From NCBI RefSeq assembly GCF_963924675.1, contig NC_089221.1:85804296-85868295 (forward strand): a stretch of 64,000 nt of DNA, in the 5' to 3' direction. Position numbers and translations under genes: made by a program. This document shows positions 47,153 to 59,399 of this stretch, piece after piece. The stretch's first letter is position 1, and every line of letters begins with the position of its first letter. Below the pieces are notes generated by a model. That model did not search any database. It had not been told where the DNA came from and saw nothing but the letters and a program-made list of their open reading frames with translations. This stretch comes from Phocoena phocoena (taxonomy: Eukaryota > Chordata > Mammalia > Artiodactyla > Phocoenidae).

Positions 47153-49015
47153 CTTTTTTTTAAAGCACTATCAGGTTCACAGCAAAATTGAGAGGAAAAT
47201 CCTGAATTTCCCATATACCCCTGCCCACACCCATGGATAGCCTCCTTCATTATCAACATCCCCTGCCAGAATGGTACATTTGTTATAATTGATAAACCTA
47301 ACTGACACATCATAATCATCCAAAGTTTACATTAGGGTTCACTCTTGGTGTTGTACATTCTATGGGTTTGGACAAATCTATAATGACATGAATCCACCAT
47401 TACAGTATCATACATGGTATTTTCAATGCCCGAAAAATCCTCTGCACTACACCCTAATCATCCCCACCCTATTGATATTTTACTATCTCCATAATTTTGC
47501 CTTTTCTGGAATGTCATATAGTTGGAATCACATAGTATGTAGTCTTTACAGATTGGTTTCTTTCACAGAGCAACATGCATTTAGGTTCCCTCCCTGTCTT
47601 TTCATGGCTTGATAGTTCATTTATTTTTAGCACTGAATAATACTCCATTGTCTGGAAGTACTACAGTTTATTTATCTTCTCACCTACTGAAGAATATCTT
47701 CATTGCTTCCAAGTTTGGCCAATTATATATAAATCTTCTATACATCCATGTGCAGGTTTTATGTTGACGTAAGTTTTCAACTCTTTTGATAAATACCAAG
47801 AAGCATGATTGCTGGACCACATGATAAGAGTATGTTTAGATTTAAGATTAAGAACAGCCAAATTGCCTTCCAAAGTGGCTGTACCTTCTTCATTCCCACC
47901 AGCAATGAATGAGAGTTCCTGTTACTCCATATCCTTGGCACATCCTTGCTAGAATTTGATGTCAGTGTTCTGGATTTTGGCCATTCTGATAAGTATATAG
48001 CTGTATCTTATTGTTGTTTTAATTTGCATTTATCTGATGACTTATGATGCTGAACATCTTTTCATATGTTTATTTGCCATCTGTATATCTTCTTTGGTGA
48101 AATGTCTTTTCAGGTTCTTGGCCATTTATTAATCACTTTGTTTATTTTCTTATTGTTGAATTTTAAGAGTTCTTTGTATATTTTCATAAAAGTCCTTTAT
48201 CAGATGTGTCTTTTGCAAATATTTTCTCCCAGTCTGTGGCTTATCTTCTTATTCTTTTGTTAGAATCTTCTGCAGAGGAAAAGTTTTTCATATTAATGAA
48301 GTTCAGCTTATCAACTGTTTCTTTCATGGATTGTGCCTTTGATGTTGTATCTAAAAATTCATCACTATGCCCAAGGTTATCCAGTTTCTTTAATAGACAT
48401 AGGCCTATTCAGATTGTCTCTTTCTTCTTATGTGAGTTTTGGGAGCTTTTGACTTTCAAGGAATTGGTCCATTTCACCTAGGTTCTTAAATTTGTGGACA
48501 CAGAGTTGTTCATAATATTCCTTTATATGCCCATAGGGTCTGTGGTGATGGACCCCTTTCATTTCTTATATTAATAATTTGTGACCTTTCTGTCTTTTTC
48601 TTAGTTAGGCTGGCTAAGGCTTATCAATTTTATTGATCTTTCTTTTTTTTAAACAGCTTTTAGCTTCATGGATTTTCTCTATTTTGTTCCTGATTTCAAT
48701 TTCATTTCTAATTATTTTTATTTATATTCATTTCTGTTCTAATTCTTTTTATTTATTTTCATCTGATTACTTGGGATTTAGTTTGCTTCTTTTTCTAGTT
48801 CTCTGTGGTGGAAACTTTGATTATTGATTTTAGATCTTTCCTCTTTTCTTATATATATTCAATGCTATATACTGCTTTTGATGCAGCTCTCAAATTTTGA
48901 TATAAGCTGTGTTTTCATTTTTATTTAGTTCAAGTACTATATTTCTTAACTTTTCGAGATTTCTTTTTTGACCTATGGGTTATTTACAAGTGTGTTGTTT
49001 AATTTCCACACATCC
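47153..49015 (-). mobile_element. old LINE-1 (L1M-class), internally deleted
   Basis: The 3' tail is a poly-T run at 47,153-47,161. Antisense 3' UTR and ORF2 C-terminus follow: CACTGAATAATACTCCATTG, TGGACCACATGATAAGAGTA, CAAATATTTTCTCCCAGTCT. From about 48,370 the sequence changes to a more 5' part of ORF2 (AGATTGTCTCTTTCTTCTTA, TAAATTTGTGGACACAGAGT), so the palm region between is missing. Decay is high. Confidence 0.87.
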
Positions 49016-49021
49016 TTCAAG

Positions 49022-49665
49022 AAGATGGAGCATAAGTCCTCACACTTTAAGTGCGCTGCACATATCACTTCCCTCCAAAGAGTACAGTATGGAAAAAAGC
49101 AAACCAAGAATAACTTACAGTGGAGAATCCTGACAAACACTACCTCAGCCAAATGAGCAAGGTTAATACCAACAGCAGTAAGTCATGCTGTTATTATGCA
49201 CCCTTGCCATGATGTAACAATACCATTTTACCAGTGTTCTTCCTTTAAAAAAAACCCATAATCAGAGTCTAATCTTGAGAATATTAGACAAATCCCAATT
49301 AAAGGACATTCTACAAATTAACTGAACAGTATGCTGCAAAATTGTCGAGGTCACTGAAAACAAGGGAAGTCTAAGAAACTGTTATATTAAGAGGAACCTA
49401 ATGAGTCATGAGGAGTAAATGTAATGTTCTCTGGATGGGATTCTGGAACAGAAAAAGGACATTAGATAAAAAGCGGAGAACTCTGGATAAATTATGAACT
49501 TTTGTGTATAATGTTTCAATATTTGTTTATTAATTGTGAGAAATATACCATAGTAACATAAAATGTTAGTAAAGGAGAAACTGTGGAGCGTATGTTACTG
49601 CCTTAACTTTTATCTAAATCTAAAGCTAATCTAGAATAAACCTTTTATTAAAAATAAAAATAAAG
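49022..49665 (+). mobile_element. old interspersed repeat, probably an L1ME-type 3' end
   Basis: CTTACAGTGGAGAATCCTGA, CACTACCTCAGCCAAATGAG, GAACAGAAAAAGGACATTAG and an AATAAACCTTTTATTAAA end form a pattern I recognise from a common ancient mammalian repeat with a LINE-like A-rich end. I am confident that it is a repeat and less confident of the family. Confidence 0.5.
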
Positions 49666-51764
49666 CTCATGTCTCCAAGGAATCCAGGGCTCATAAGTAC
49701 AAGATGTTAGGGACAGAAATAGATAATTATAAGGGTGGAATACTTGTATGCACACTTCAATAGGAGCAGGGGCATATAAGGAAATAATACAGGTGTTTGG
49801 GACAAAATTACAGAAAAGTCCAACAAATAGGCACTCTTATAGCTTTAAGGAAGAAAATTGCAGACTCTTATCTGCAGAGTTTCACCTACAGGGAGAGAGA
49901 ATAGACCACGTGTGATCATTTTAACAGTGTAAAAGAAATTCCTGTCTGACTGGCTTATACCTTGCTGAGGACTCTCTAAGAGGTAAACATGCTGAATTGT
50001 GATCAGTCCTGAGTTGTGATCAATCATGAAATGTTTGCTGAAAAGTACTTATCACTTTAGAGAACTAGTTACCCATTAGGCCTGGAGGTAACTATATATG
50101 ACCAGGGCATCTGGAAAACTGTATACAGAACATTATCCAGATCGATATACTTTAGTATGATGCTTATTCTGAGGAGTCAAATAACTTGGTAAAGTAAATA
50201 AAAGAAAGCAAGTGAGATCTAAACACCAAGGTTATGCCCAAAAGTTGGGTCAGATTTTCTTTGGTTATACTGCTGCCTACTTCCATGACTCCTGCCATTA
50301 AAGTAGAAATTAGAAATATGATGACAGCAGAGTGATTCTAAGTTTATCACGATAAAGTAAATGTTAATATGAATAAACTAAGATTTGATAACCTCCCCAA
50401 ATGTAAATAAGATCTGCTGTTCACCATGAATTATGAGCAAAAACACCTGAAAAAAAAAAAAACTCTGAAGAAAATAGTCACCTTTTCCTCAAATATTTTA
50501 GCTAAGACAATTCCATGTAACCCCCAAATTTCAAAATATCCAAGTATCTAAGGGCATCCATTTGAATTCACCTTATTATTCCTAGGAGACATAAGGATAT
50601 TACAAAATTAAATTTTGCAGTTTGAATATATGTTTGAGTATTTTGATTAGGATGTCAACTTTAAATTACTTTGAATACATGTTTTTATTCAAATTAAGCT
50701 CATGCCTGAAAATATACATATATATGCAAATGAATATGAAATGAAGTGACTTTGAGTTCATTTTAGCCTTGCTATAAACAATGACACCTACAAAACTGTA
50801 CACTAGAAAAGTATACTAGATAGTTAATGTGTATTATGATCAGCCATATTAGTATAGAAATTATTACCAGTTAATAACATATTTAGAATACTGGAGTATT
50901 CATTTTTAACTGGTTACGTTCAAAATCTAAAATACTGTGGACCAGACTGTCTATCACTATAATCTCTAATCCAGTTTGTCTGCTTATCTCCTGCTGATAC
51001 ATACAGCATAATTCAATTCATTGTACAATACATTTGGATTTCCGTTGCAATGACCACTGTCATTATAACAACATGCTGTTATCCTTTCTTGTTGCAAAAG
51101 TGTACTCATTCAATTTTGAAGAAAGCAAACCTTCCCTTCAACTCACATGAATATTTCTTGTCTCTAAATAATACTTTTCTCCTTTTTATTTTGATAACTT
51201 TCTAAATTGCTTTTTGTTTTTCTTCCATAAGTGAGATGACAATGGCATTTGAAGGGAAGGGGAAAAAAATACAGAAATGATTACCATTTATTATCTTCCT
51301 CCTCTTTGCTTCCTTACTTGCTGACTGACTGTGCCTGGATGAGCTGAACAGTTTGTTAGCATATGCTGGATAATTACGGTGCTGCAAATTTGCAGCTACA
51401 GTGATCCTACAAGACACTGCTTTCTTGATCTTTCTGTCCTCAAGCAGGAGATGACATGAATAACAAAAGTTATTCTTATTTTTAGTGTAAAAATGACTGA
51501 ATTCTGCTTTTAATTTATGAAAAACCAAGTGAAAATAAGGACAAATATGTGAGTGAATTTAACTTAGGGTGACTTGGAACGTAGAGAGATGACATGCCTC
51601 TGTAGATGTAGAAGGTCCCAGCCAGCAAGGCAGAGTATCAAATAGCATTATACATATTTATGCAGAGGAATGGTTTGTGTCATGAAGTTTGGTGGCATAG
51701 GACATGGGAATTAGTCAAAAGACTTTAGACCTAAACTGTCTAGGAAGCAAATTAGGAGCATGCC
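49666..51764. other. unassigned sequence
   Basis: No gene or repeat is recognised. A poly-A run is at about 50,450-50,461. The 108-codon minus-strand frame at 51,202-51,528 has no recognisable domain. Confidence 0.5.
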
Positions 51765-51925
51765 TTAGGACGGTGTATCACAAATTTGCCTACTGTTGAG
51801 AATCAAAGAGGCATTGTGAAAAACAGATTTCTGGACTCAACCAAGATCAGTAGCTCCAGATGAGGGAACCTCTGAAAATCTGTATTTAACACATATCATG
51901 GATGATTCTGCAGATTAAGTAAAGG
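51765..51925 (+). mobile_element. MER5A-like hAT-Charlie MITE
   Basis: GAGAATCAAAGAGGCATTGT, AAAAACAGATTTCTGGACTC, CTGAAAATCTGTATTTAACA and GGATGATTCTGCAG follow the MER5A order (rcatcagaatcacctggagg, ttaaaacacagattgctgg, ctgagaatttgcatttctaac, gtgatgctg). It has the usual length, but the terminal inverted repeats are decayed. Confidence 0.65.
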
Positions 51926-52344
51926 AACTATCCTAAAAGAACTAAAACACCAACTATTCATTCTCAATTTATTCGACAAATATTTCTTGAGAAATAAATA
52001 TACATTTTCAAGGTAAGTTCTATGGTGTATTTTGATGATGCTTTTTGTAAACAGAGAAACTGATTTGTAGCAACCTAATTTTTAAAATTGATATTCAATT
52101 TGTTGATTCAATATATGAAAAAGAGATTGAACATTTAAATCCAATCAACAAATCTTATTAATATCTCTAGCAATTTAGCACAATTTATCATTGTTAAAAA
52201 GGCTTTTATACTATTGTGACTTACATGTTTACATGCTATCAGCATTTATAGTTTTAATAATTTATATTCTTTTTAAGTCCTTAAATTGTCTGAATAACCA
52301 AATGAACTCTCTCAAGCAATTAAGTAATTCATAGATTCTTTTTA
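51926..52344. other. unassigned AT-rich sequence
   Basis: No gene or repeat recognised. Confidence 0.5.
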
Positions 52345-52842
52345 AAAATTTGATTAATTAATTTATTTTTATACAGCAGGTTCTTATTAGTTATCTATTT
52401 TATACCTATTAATGTATATTTGTCAATCCCAATCTCCCAATTCATCCCAACACCACCCCACCCCCACTTCCCCCCTTGGTGTTCATACATTTGTTCTCAA
52501 CATCTGTGTCTCTATTTCTGCCTTGCAAACAGATTCATCTGTACCATTTTTCTAGATTCCACATATATGCATTAATATATGATATTTTTCTCTTTCTGAC
52601 TTACTTCACTCTTTATGACAGTCTCTAGGTCCATCCATGTCTCTACAAATGACCCAATTTCATTCCTTTTTATGGCTTAGTAATATTCCATTGTATATAT
52701 GTACCACATCTTCTTTATCCATTCGTCTGTGGATGGGCATTTAGGTTGCTTCCATGACCTGGCTATTGTAAATAGTGCTGCAATGAACACTGAGGTGCAC
52801 GTGTCTTTTTGAATTATAGGTTTCTCTGGGTATATGCCCAAA
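52345..52842 (-). mobile_element. short 5'-truncated LINE-1 3' end
   Basis: Antisense L1 3' UTR blocks are well preserved: TATACAGCAGGTTCTTATTA, TCTGTGTCTCTATTTCTGCC, GGTCCATCCATGTCTCTACA, TATTCCATTGTATATATGTA. It ends at TGGGTATATGCCC. Flanking AATTCATAGAT (about 52,327) and AATTCATGGAT (about 52,841) are a target-site duplication with one difference. It is among the less decayed L1 fragments here. Confidence 0.92.
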
Positions 52843-52849
52843 TTCATGG

Positions 52850-53544
52850 ATGCTAATGAATCAAGCTTAAATATAGTGAACTGTAATTGTTTTTGTGAAT
52901 TTCAAGTAAAATTACTTAAACTCAAAGACTAAGGCAATTACTTATTTACATATTTTAAAATGGAATAAAAATTTTCCCTGACAAATTGAACAATTGAGTC
53001 CAAAAATAATAAATATACAAAACGTAATGATAAACTTTAAATATGAATGCCAAGGGCTTATGCATTTATTTCATCTTTCTATTTAATTCTAAACTTTTCT
53101 TAGTCATTAGCAAATAATTACACAATCCCAACACTTGATGATAACGTCTCAAAAAAATTGTTGTTATACTTTCCCCCGGCTGAGTTGCATATCAACCAGA
53201 GATCTGGGCTGGAAAGGTGAATTTGGGTAGAGATTGCTTGAGGCTCTCTTATAGTCACTAAAATGGAGATTTTATTTAACAAAGGTTTTGGTCTCTTAAC
53301 CCACATCCATAAATTAAAGTTAACTATTACTTGATTGTTAGATCTCATTCATGTTTGTAAACTCAACCCATCCCAGACAAATTGACTCAACACTTTCTTT
53401 GATTTAATGAATCTATCTACTAATTGATTCTGAATTACTTTATTATTGGCATATGGTGGCATATGACTCGTAGCTATTTCAATGATAATAATTAAACTCT
53501 GTATATCTCATTTGTATATAGTGCCACAGCTTTTACTGTCTTTA
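52850..53544. other. unassigned AT-rich sequence
   Basis: No gene or repeat recognised. Confidence 0.5.
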
Positions 53545-53985
53545 TATGTCCAGGCTCTTTTCTTGGCTCTGGTAATAAAGAAGTAAAAAAGACACGCAAA
53601 ATTCTTGCCATTATGCATCTTACATATTATAGTAGGGGAGAAACGTAGTAAGAAGTTAAAACACAGACACACACATATCCACACATAGACACATACACAC
53701 ATATACACACACACAGTCAAAACACATACATTTAATAATTTTCCAATAGTGGCATAAACTATGAAGAAAATAATGTAGAGTCAAGTAAAGGGATGAAGGT
53801 GACAGGTTGGCAAGTGGAGGAAAGAGATATTTTAAATAAAAATGATAGGGAAAACCATTCAGGTGATATATGCTGGGATCTCAATAATATGAAGAGTCAG
53901 TAATAAGAAAATAAGGAGGAAAGTGTTCTAAATAGAGAAAATATCAGCACGAAGAAAAGGCTCAGGCAAGGGGATGGTGGGAGAG
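53545..53985 (-). mobile_element. LINE-2 fossil with a (CA)n expansion
   Basis: The antisense L2 pattern is clear: TGTCCAGGCTCTTTTCTTGG, TCTGGTAATAAAGAAGTAAA, TCTTGCCATTATGCATCTTA, GAGGAAAGTGTTCTAAATAG and GAAAAGGCTCAGGCAAGG. A degenerate (CA)n run is inserted at 53,660-53,716. Confidence 0.65.
53660..53716 (+). repeat. degenerate (CA)n microsatellite
   Basis: ACACAGACACACACA and CATACACACATATACACACA blocks, with TATCC and TAG interruptions. Confidence 0.92.
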
Positions 53986-53999
53986 AAGAAGACCTTCGT

Positions 54000-55080
54000 C
54001 CCTGCATAACTGAAATTTTGTAACTTTTAACCAATACCTCCCCCATTTTTCCCACCTCTCAGGCTCTGGCATCCATCAGTCTTCTGTCTGCATTTATGAG
54101 TTTGACTTTTTCAGATTCCCCATATAAGTGAGATGGTGCAGTATTTGTTTTTTGTGCCTGGCTTATTTCACTTAGCATAGTGTCCTCCAGTTTCATCCAT
54201 GTTGTCACAAATGACAGGATCTCTTTCTTTTTTAAGGCTGAATAATATTGCCTTAAAAATATGTATCATACTTACTTTATCATTCAGCTCTCAACAGACA
54301 CTTGGGCTGTTTTTATATCTTGGCTACTGTGAATAATGCTGCTGTGAACATGGAAGCATAGATCTCTGTTAGAAATACTAATTTCACTTCCTTTGGATAT
54401 ATACCCAGAAGTGGAATTTCTGGATCATATGGTAGTTCTATTTTTAATTTTTTGAGGAACCTCCATACTGTTTTCCACAGTGAGTGTACAAGTTGACATT
54501 TCCACCAATAATGTACAGGGGTTCCCTTTTCTCCACATCCTCACCAACACTTGCTACCTTTTGTCTTTTTGATAGTAGCCATTCTAACAGATGTGATACC
54601 TCATTGTGATTTTGAGTTGCATTTCCTTGATAATTTGTGATGTTGAGCATCTTTTCATAGACTCTTTGGCCATTTGCATGTCTTCTCTAGAAAAATGTCT
54701 ATCTCTTTGTCCATTTTTTAATCAAGTATTTATTCTTTTTTTGTTGAGCTGTCTGAATTCCTTATATATTTTGGATATTATCCCCTTATCTGATATATGA
54801 TTTGCAAATATTTTCTCCTATTTTATAAGTTACCTTTCATACTGTTGATTGTTTCCTTTGCTGTGTGGGAGGTTTTTAGTTTGATATATACCATTTGTCT
54901 ATTTTTTCTTTAGTGCCTTTACTTTTGAAGTCATACCCAAAAAGTAATTGCTTATTCCAATGTCAAAAAGCTTTATCCCTATGTTTTATTCTAGGAATTT
55001 TAGTTTCAGATCTTATACATAGGTCTTTAATCCATTTTGAGGTGATTTTTTTATACAAGGAGAATAAATATTGTGTTCTC
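54000..55080 (-). mobile_element. old LINE-1 3' half (L1M-class)
   Basis: Antisense 3' UTR to ORF2 C-terminus: TTATTTCACTTAGCATAGTG, GGATATATACCCAGAAGTGG, TTCTCCACATCCTCACCAAC, ATTTTGGATATTATCCCCTT, and on to GGTCTTTAATCCATTTTGAG. It is a continuous collinear stretch of about 1.1 kb, moderately decayed. Confidence 0.92.
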
Positions 55081-55085
55081 ACCAC

Positions 55086-55250
55086 ACACACAAGATGGTA
55101 ACTATGTAAGGTGATAGATATGTTCATTAGTTTGATTGTGGTAATCCTTGCACTGTATACATATATGAAAACATCAAATCGTAAACTTTAAATATATACA
55201 ATTTCTATTTGTCAGTTACACATCAATAAATCTGGAAAATAAAATAAAAA
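55086..55250 (+). mobile_element. LINE-1 3' end (L1MA/L1MB-like 3' UTR)
   Basis: ACAAGATGGTAACTATGTAA, GTGATAGATATGTTCATTAG, TTTGATTGTGGTAATCCTTG and TTTGTCAGTTACACATCAAT, followed by an A-rich tail, are the terminal blocks of a mammalian-wide L1. It abuts the oppositely oriented L1 fragment. Confidence 0.85.
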
Positions 55251-55499
55251 TTGTAGTTCATATTGGAAATTAAGAAAAAGGTCAAATCAATGATTTATGC
55301 ATCCTTCTCAACAAGTCAGAAAAGAAAATGTGTATTAAGAGCAAAAGGAAAAATTTAAAGCAAAAGAAATAATAAAAATTAGAATAGAAAGCAACTACAT
55401 AATAGAAGAATGATGTAAAATAGGGAGACAAAAGGTAAATCTCAACAACATTAGAAATTATAAACAAAAGACACCACTATAAATCTTTCAGAAATTAAA

Positions 55500-56170
55500 A
55501 AGACTCAAGATCTCGGAATCACTTTATGACAATAATTTAAAAATTGAGGTGAAATAGATGGATTCTTAGAAAAGTAGACTTACCAAAATTAAATCCAAAA
55601 TAATAGATAATAAAATCAGATTAATCATGTATCTAATCAAGAAATAATTTGCATAATTATTTTTTAAATTTCTCATTAAGAAATCTGTCTCGGTTGGCTC
55701 CATTAGTGCATTGTTCTCAACATTAAAGAAGAAAGATCACCAATGTTATTAATATTTCTTCATAAATTACAATGGTATAAAAAAGACTTTCCCATTCAAT
55801 TCATGAAGCCAGAATAATATTCAGAAAAAAATAATATGGCCAATCTTTCTAATGAACATAGATTAAAAAAATTTTTTTAGCAAATTGAATACATCAAGTT
55901 TAGCGTAATCAACAAGGATTGAATTTGATTTATTTTAGGAATCAAGAGTAGGTAAAAATTAGAAATTCTACCCTAGCCTACTATATTTAAAGAACACAGG
56001 ATAAAAGCATGATTATTTAAACAGATGCCAAAAAATGCATTAGTGAAAATCTAACAAGCACTGGGATAAAAACATAGTAAAATGGGAACAATTTCCTTTC
56101 TTGATAAAGATCATTAACAAAAAAATTACAGCTAACATCATACTTTATGGTATATTACCAAAAAATGGGT
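55500..56170 (+). mobile_element. very old LINE-1 ORF2 fragment
   Basis: TTCATGAAGCCAGAATAATA, CTAATGAACATAGATTAAAA, AGCAAATTGAATACATCAAG and TTACAGCTAACATCATACTT follow the order of the L1 ORF2 palm region. Indels and stops are dense. It is separate from the 3' end just upstream, because ORF2 lies downstream of a 3' UTR. Confidence 0.5.
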
Positions 56171-56384
56171 TTGAAGAATATCTAAGAGCTTCAACCATAA
56201 AACTAGGAGAATAAAGTGAATGCAGTGAAGTGGCAAGTACTCTAACTGCCTTAAAATGCCACATGTCTATCAGAGGACATACGTCAAAAATAAACCCCAA
56301 GGACAACTTCTCTAAGGTAAAGAGCAATCTCATACCACAAAGCAAATCTCACACCGCCCTGCATCTCACATCACAAAGCAAGAG

Positions 56385-56830
56385 GTATATGTAGTATGCA
56401 CAACACTTGGGCATACAACTCACACCTCAGAGCTGGAAAAGGCTCTAAAATGTTCATGATACAGAGCATTCTGCTTGACTGTTTGGCCTGTTGAACCCAG
56501 CACATCAGTGCTGGAGCTATAGCTGGTTGATAAGGATGTTGTAATATTCAGACAAAGCCCTTACTATTGTGGAGCAGTAATGTCTTTGTAGCTGAAACCA
56601 TTTTCCACTTGGGGCAGGAGGGAGTGGTACTCCTGGCATGCTACTGGCCCTAGGGCTTTAGTAGAGAGTTAGCTCCTCGCTATGGAACACCAAGTGACTA
56701 TGTGACTTGAATTTCCCATTATGACGTAGTTGTTATTGGAAATAGTCATAAGATCAGGTGAGTATAATTTCATCAAGTATAATATGAAAGTCATACATCT
56801 GTATTAATATCTGGACTCAAGCAAAATAAA
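56385..56830 (+). mobile_element. ERVL/HERV16-like pol remnant
   Basis: CTCACACCTCAGAGCTGGAA, TACTGGCCCTAGGGCTTTAG, AGCTCCTCGCTATGGAACAC, CAAGTGACTATGTGACTTGA and GTCATAAGATCAGGTGAG follow the pattern of the pol region of ERVL-related endogenous retroviruses. Open reading is lost everywhere and no LTR is seen next to it. The family assignment is by eye. Confidence 0.45.
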
Positions 56831-57070
56831 ATACATCAACAGTTGATTGAGATTTTCATGTTACTTAGATCAGTTACATCACTGCCTTCCCCTTATCTTA
56901 TGTTTGGGTTCATGGGGAGAAGGGTCACATTCCTTAAAACTAACACATAGGAGAGAAAAGAACTTAGTCCTTGTTCACAATGGATTGGAGAAATACATTC
57001 GCAACAGTTGCAAATTGTCTTCTTGCACATTATAGTCTCCCTTGGGGGAAGCTCTTAAAAACAATGGTGA

Positions 57071-57270
57071 GGGCTTCCCTGGTGGTGCAGTGGTTGAGAG
57101 TCCACCTGCTGATGCAGGGGACACGGGTTCGGGCCCCGATCTGGGAAGATCCCACATGCCGCGGAGCAGCTGGGCCCGTGAGCCATGGCCGCTGAGCTTG
57201 TGCATCCGGAGCCCGTGCTCCGCACCGGGAGTAGCCACACCAGTGAGAGGCCCGCGTACCGCAAAAAAAA
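57071..57270 (+). mobile_element. CHR-1-type SINE, short form
   Basis: GGGCTTCCCTGGTGGTGCAG through GAGAGGCCCGCGTACCGC and an A tail. ACAATGGTGA before it and ACCAGTGGTGA after it are an imperfect target-site duplication. It is CpG-rich and little decayed. Confidence 0.96.
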
Positions 57271-57304
57271 ACCAGTGGTGAATAGAAACCATTCCCACAC
57301 ACAG

Positions 57305-57627
57305 AACTGTATGCCCCCTGTATTCCCAGGTTTGGCATCTGAGGATTCAACCAACCGCAGATTTGAAAATATTTTTTAAAAATTCCAGGAAGTTCCAAAA
57401 AGCAAAACTTGAAGCTACTGCATGTTGACAAATGTTTACATAGCATTTACATTGTATTAGGTATTATAAGTAATCTAAAGTTGATTTAAAGTATATGGGA
57501 GGATTTGAATAGGCTATACATAAATACTATGTTACTTTATATACGGGACTTGAACATCCTCAGATTTTGGTATCTGCAGGGGTCCTAGAACAAATCCTCC
57601 ACAGATACCGAGTGACCACTGCATGTG
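57305..57627. mobile_element. TcMar-Tigger-type MITE
   Basis: Both ends show related inverted blocks: ACTGTATGCCCCCTGTATTC at the left, and CCACAGATACCGAGTGACCA then CTGC at the right. Internally, GAGGATTCAACCAACCGCAG, ATTCCAGGAAGTTCCAAAAA, GCAAAACTTGAAGC and GGTATCTGCAGGGGTCC fit Tigger-derived elements. It is non-autonomous. Confidence 0.75.
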
Positions 57628-57681
57628 GAGTGTCAAAAAACAAACTTGGTTTTGTTCTCTCAACTCAGTTGTTATTGCCTA

Positions 57682-58245
57682 CTATGGACTGAATGTCTGT
57701 GTCCCCCCAAAATTCATATGTTGAAACCTAATGTCCAATGTAATGGTACTGGGATTTGAAGCCTTTGAGAGGTGCTTAGAACATGAGAGTGGAACCCTCA
57801 TGAATGGAAGTAGTGTTCTTATAAAAGTGGCTTGAGGGCTTCCCTGGTGGCACAGTGGTTGAGAGGCTGCCTGCCGATGCAGGGGACACGGGTTCGTGCC
57901 CCGGTCTGGGAAGATCCCACATGCTGCGGAGTGGCTGGGCCCGTTAGTCAAGGCTGCTGAGCCTGCGCTTCCAGAGCCTGCGTTCTGCAACGGGAGAGGC
58001 CACAACAGTGAGAGGCCCACGTACCGAAAAAAAAAAAAAAAAAAGTGGCTTGAGAAAACTCCCTTGTCCCTTCCTTCCACCATGTGAGGTTACAGTGAAA
58101 AGACTGCCATCTAGGAAGCAGACACGAACCAAACACTTAATCTACAAGCTCCCCAATCCTGGCTTCCCAGCCTCCAGAGAAATAAACATCTGCTGTGTAT
58201 AAGCTACTCAGTCTATTATTTTGTTATAGCAGCTGCCAGAGCAAG
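57682..58245 (+). mobile_element. MLT1 (ERVL-MaLR) LTR interrupted by a SINE
   Basis: TATGGACTGAATGTCTGTGT, CCCCCCAAAATTCATATGTT, CATGAATGGAAGTAGTGTTC, CACCATGTGAGGTTACAGTG and TATTTTGTTATAGCAGC are MLT1A/B-like LTR blocks in sense orientation. The SINE at 57,837-58,040 splits it. The LTR is solitary. Confidence 0.93.
57837..58040 (+). mobile_element. CHR-1-type SINE, short form, inside an MLT1 LTR
   Basis: GGCTTCCCTGGTGGCACAGT to GTGAGAGGCCCACGTACCG, then an A tail. It is flanked by the perfect 14-bp duplication AAAAGTGGCTTGAG at 57,823-57,836 and 58,041-58,054. Confidence 0.97.
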
Positions 58246-58584
58246 AAAATATACATGCCATATCCTAACCATTGTATATACACATTATCTATAAATATTT
58301 CTACATAACCATCTATATCTGTATTAAGCTAAATGTCTATAAACATTTTTATAACCATTTATGTCTGTATTAAGACATAAAGATTTATCCAACTCTAATC
58401 CATTAACACATGGATTATATTAGCTTCCCACCCCAACTGTGAGAAACCTAGCTCATATTATCTAATACCGATTTAATTGCTTATTTCCTGTATACAAATA
58501 TAGGAGTTTCAGACATTACCAAAACCCATGTTCCTATTGGTCTCCATCTTAGTAAATATCTCCAACATTTATTTTATTTTATTG

Positions 58585-59395
58585 GTCAAGAACCTTGGAG
58601 TTATCTTTTAATGCCCCCGGCTTCCTTCATATACCACATCTCCAACATTTACAAATTCTATTGATTACTTTCAGAGCTAATCATGTTTCCTCACTTTTAC
58701 TTCAATCATCTTTCATCTGGACTACTGCAATTGCCTACTAACTGCTTTCTCTGCTTCCATTTTTGCTTCTGCCTCTGCATGGTATTCTCTACACCAGAGC
58801 TACAGTACTTAAGAAGTAATAATAATGAATTACATCATGTCATACCTGTGTACAACAGTTATCTAATTACTTTTAAAATATCACTCAGGGTCTTTTCCAT
58901 GGCCTAGAACTCCACATTTTTTGATTTCCTAGAAAACTCGTTTCCTTTTATTCTCACTGTTTTAGCTTTTCTGGCCTTTTTTTCTTCAAATGTTTCAAGC
59001 ATGCTCTCAAATTAGACAGCATTATTAGTGGTACGCTTCCACCCAATATGCTCCTCAATCCTTCAATCCTTTCTGGTCTCTATTTAATGAAGACTCTTTG
59101 GAGAGATCTTCTTTGGTCACTTATCCAAAATACCCCTTCCTCCCTCAATCTTTACCTCTTACTCTTAATTTTGAGCATAAGAAGCTTAACTTTGCTTCAC
59201 CTAATTTGTTACTGTGTCATATAATAGTATAAGTTTACTTGTTTATAAATTTATTTGTTTATTATGTCTTCTTCACTAAAGTATCAGCTTTCCATGGCAA
59301 AGATTTATATCTTTTCACTGTTTTATCTCTATTTCCAATAATGTTCTTAAACTCACAGTAGGCACTAGGTAAATATTTTGAGAAATTAATAAATT
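58585..59395 (+). mobile_element. long LINE-2 fossil with the 3' end
   Basis: AACCTTGGAGTTATCTTTTA, CATCTGGACTACTGCAATTG, CCTACTAACTGCTTTCTCTG, ATCACTCAGGGTCTTTTCCA, AAGACTCTTTGGAGAGATCT and GTAGGCACTAGGTAAATATT occur in the order of the L2 ORF2 C-terminus and 3' UTR. About 800 bp are collinear, which is long for L2. The L2-type AATTAATAAA end is present. Confidence 0.85.
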
Positions 59396-59399
59396 TTTA

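Noticed and set aside
47000..49015. Twin-priming inversion between the plus L1 (46,335-47,150) and the minus L1 (47,153-49,015)
   Set aside because: In twin priming the inverted part is at the 5' side of the same insertion. Here the plus fragment sits beyond the 3' tail of the minus element, so these are two separate insertions.
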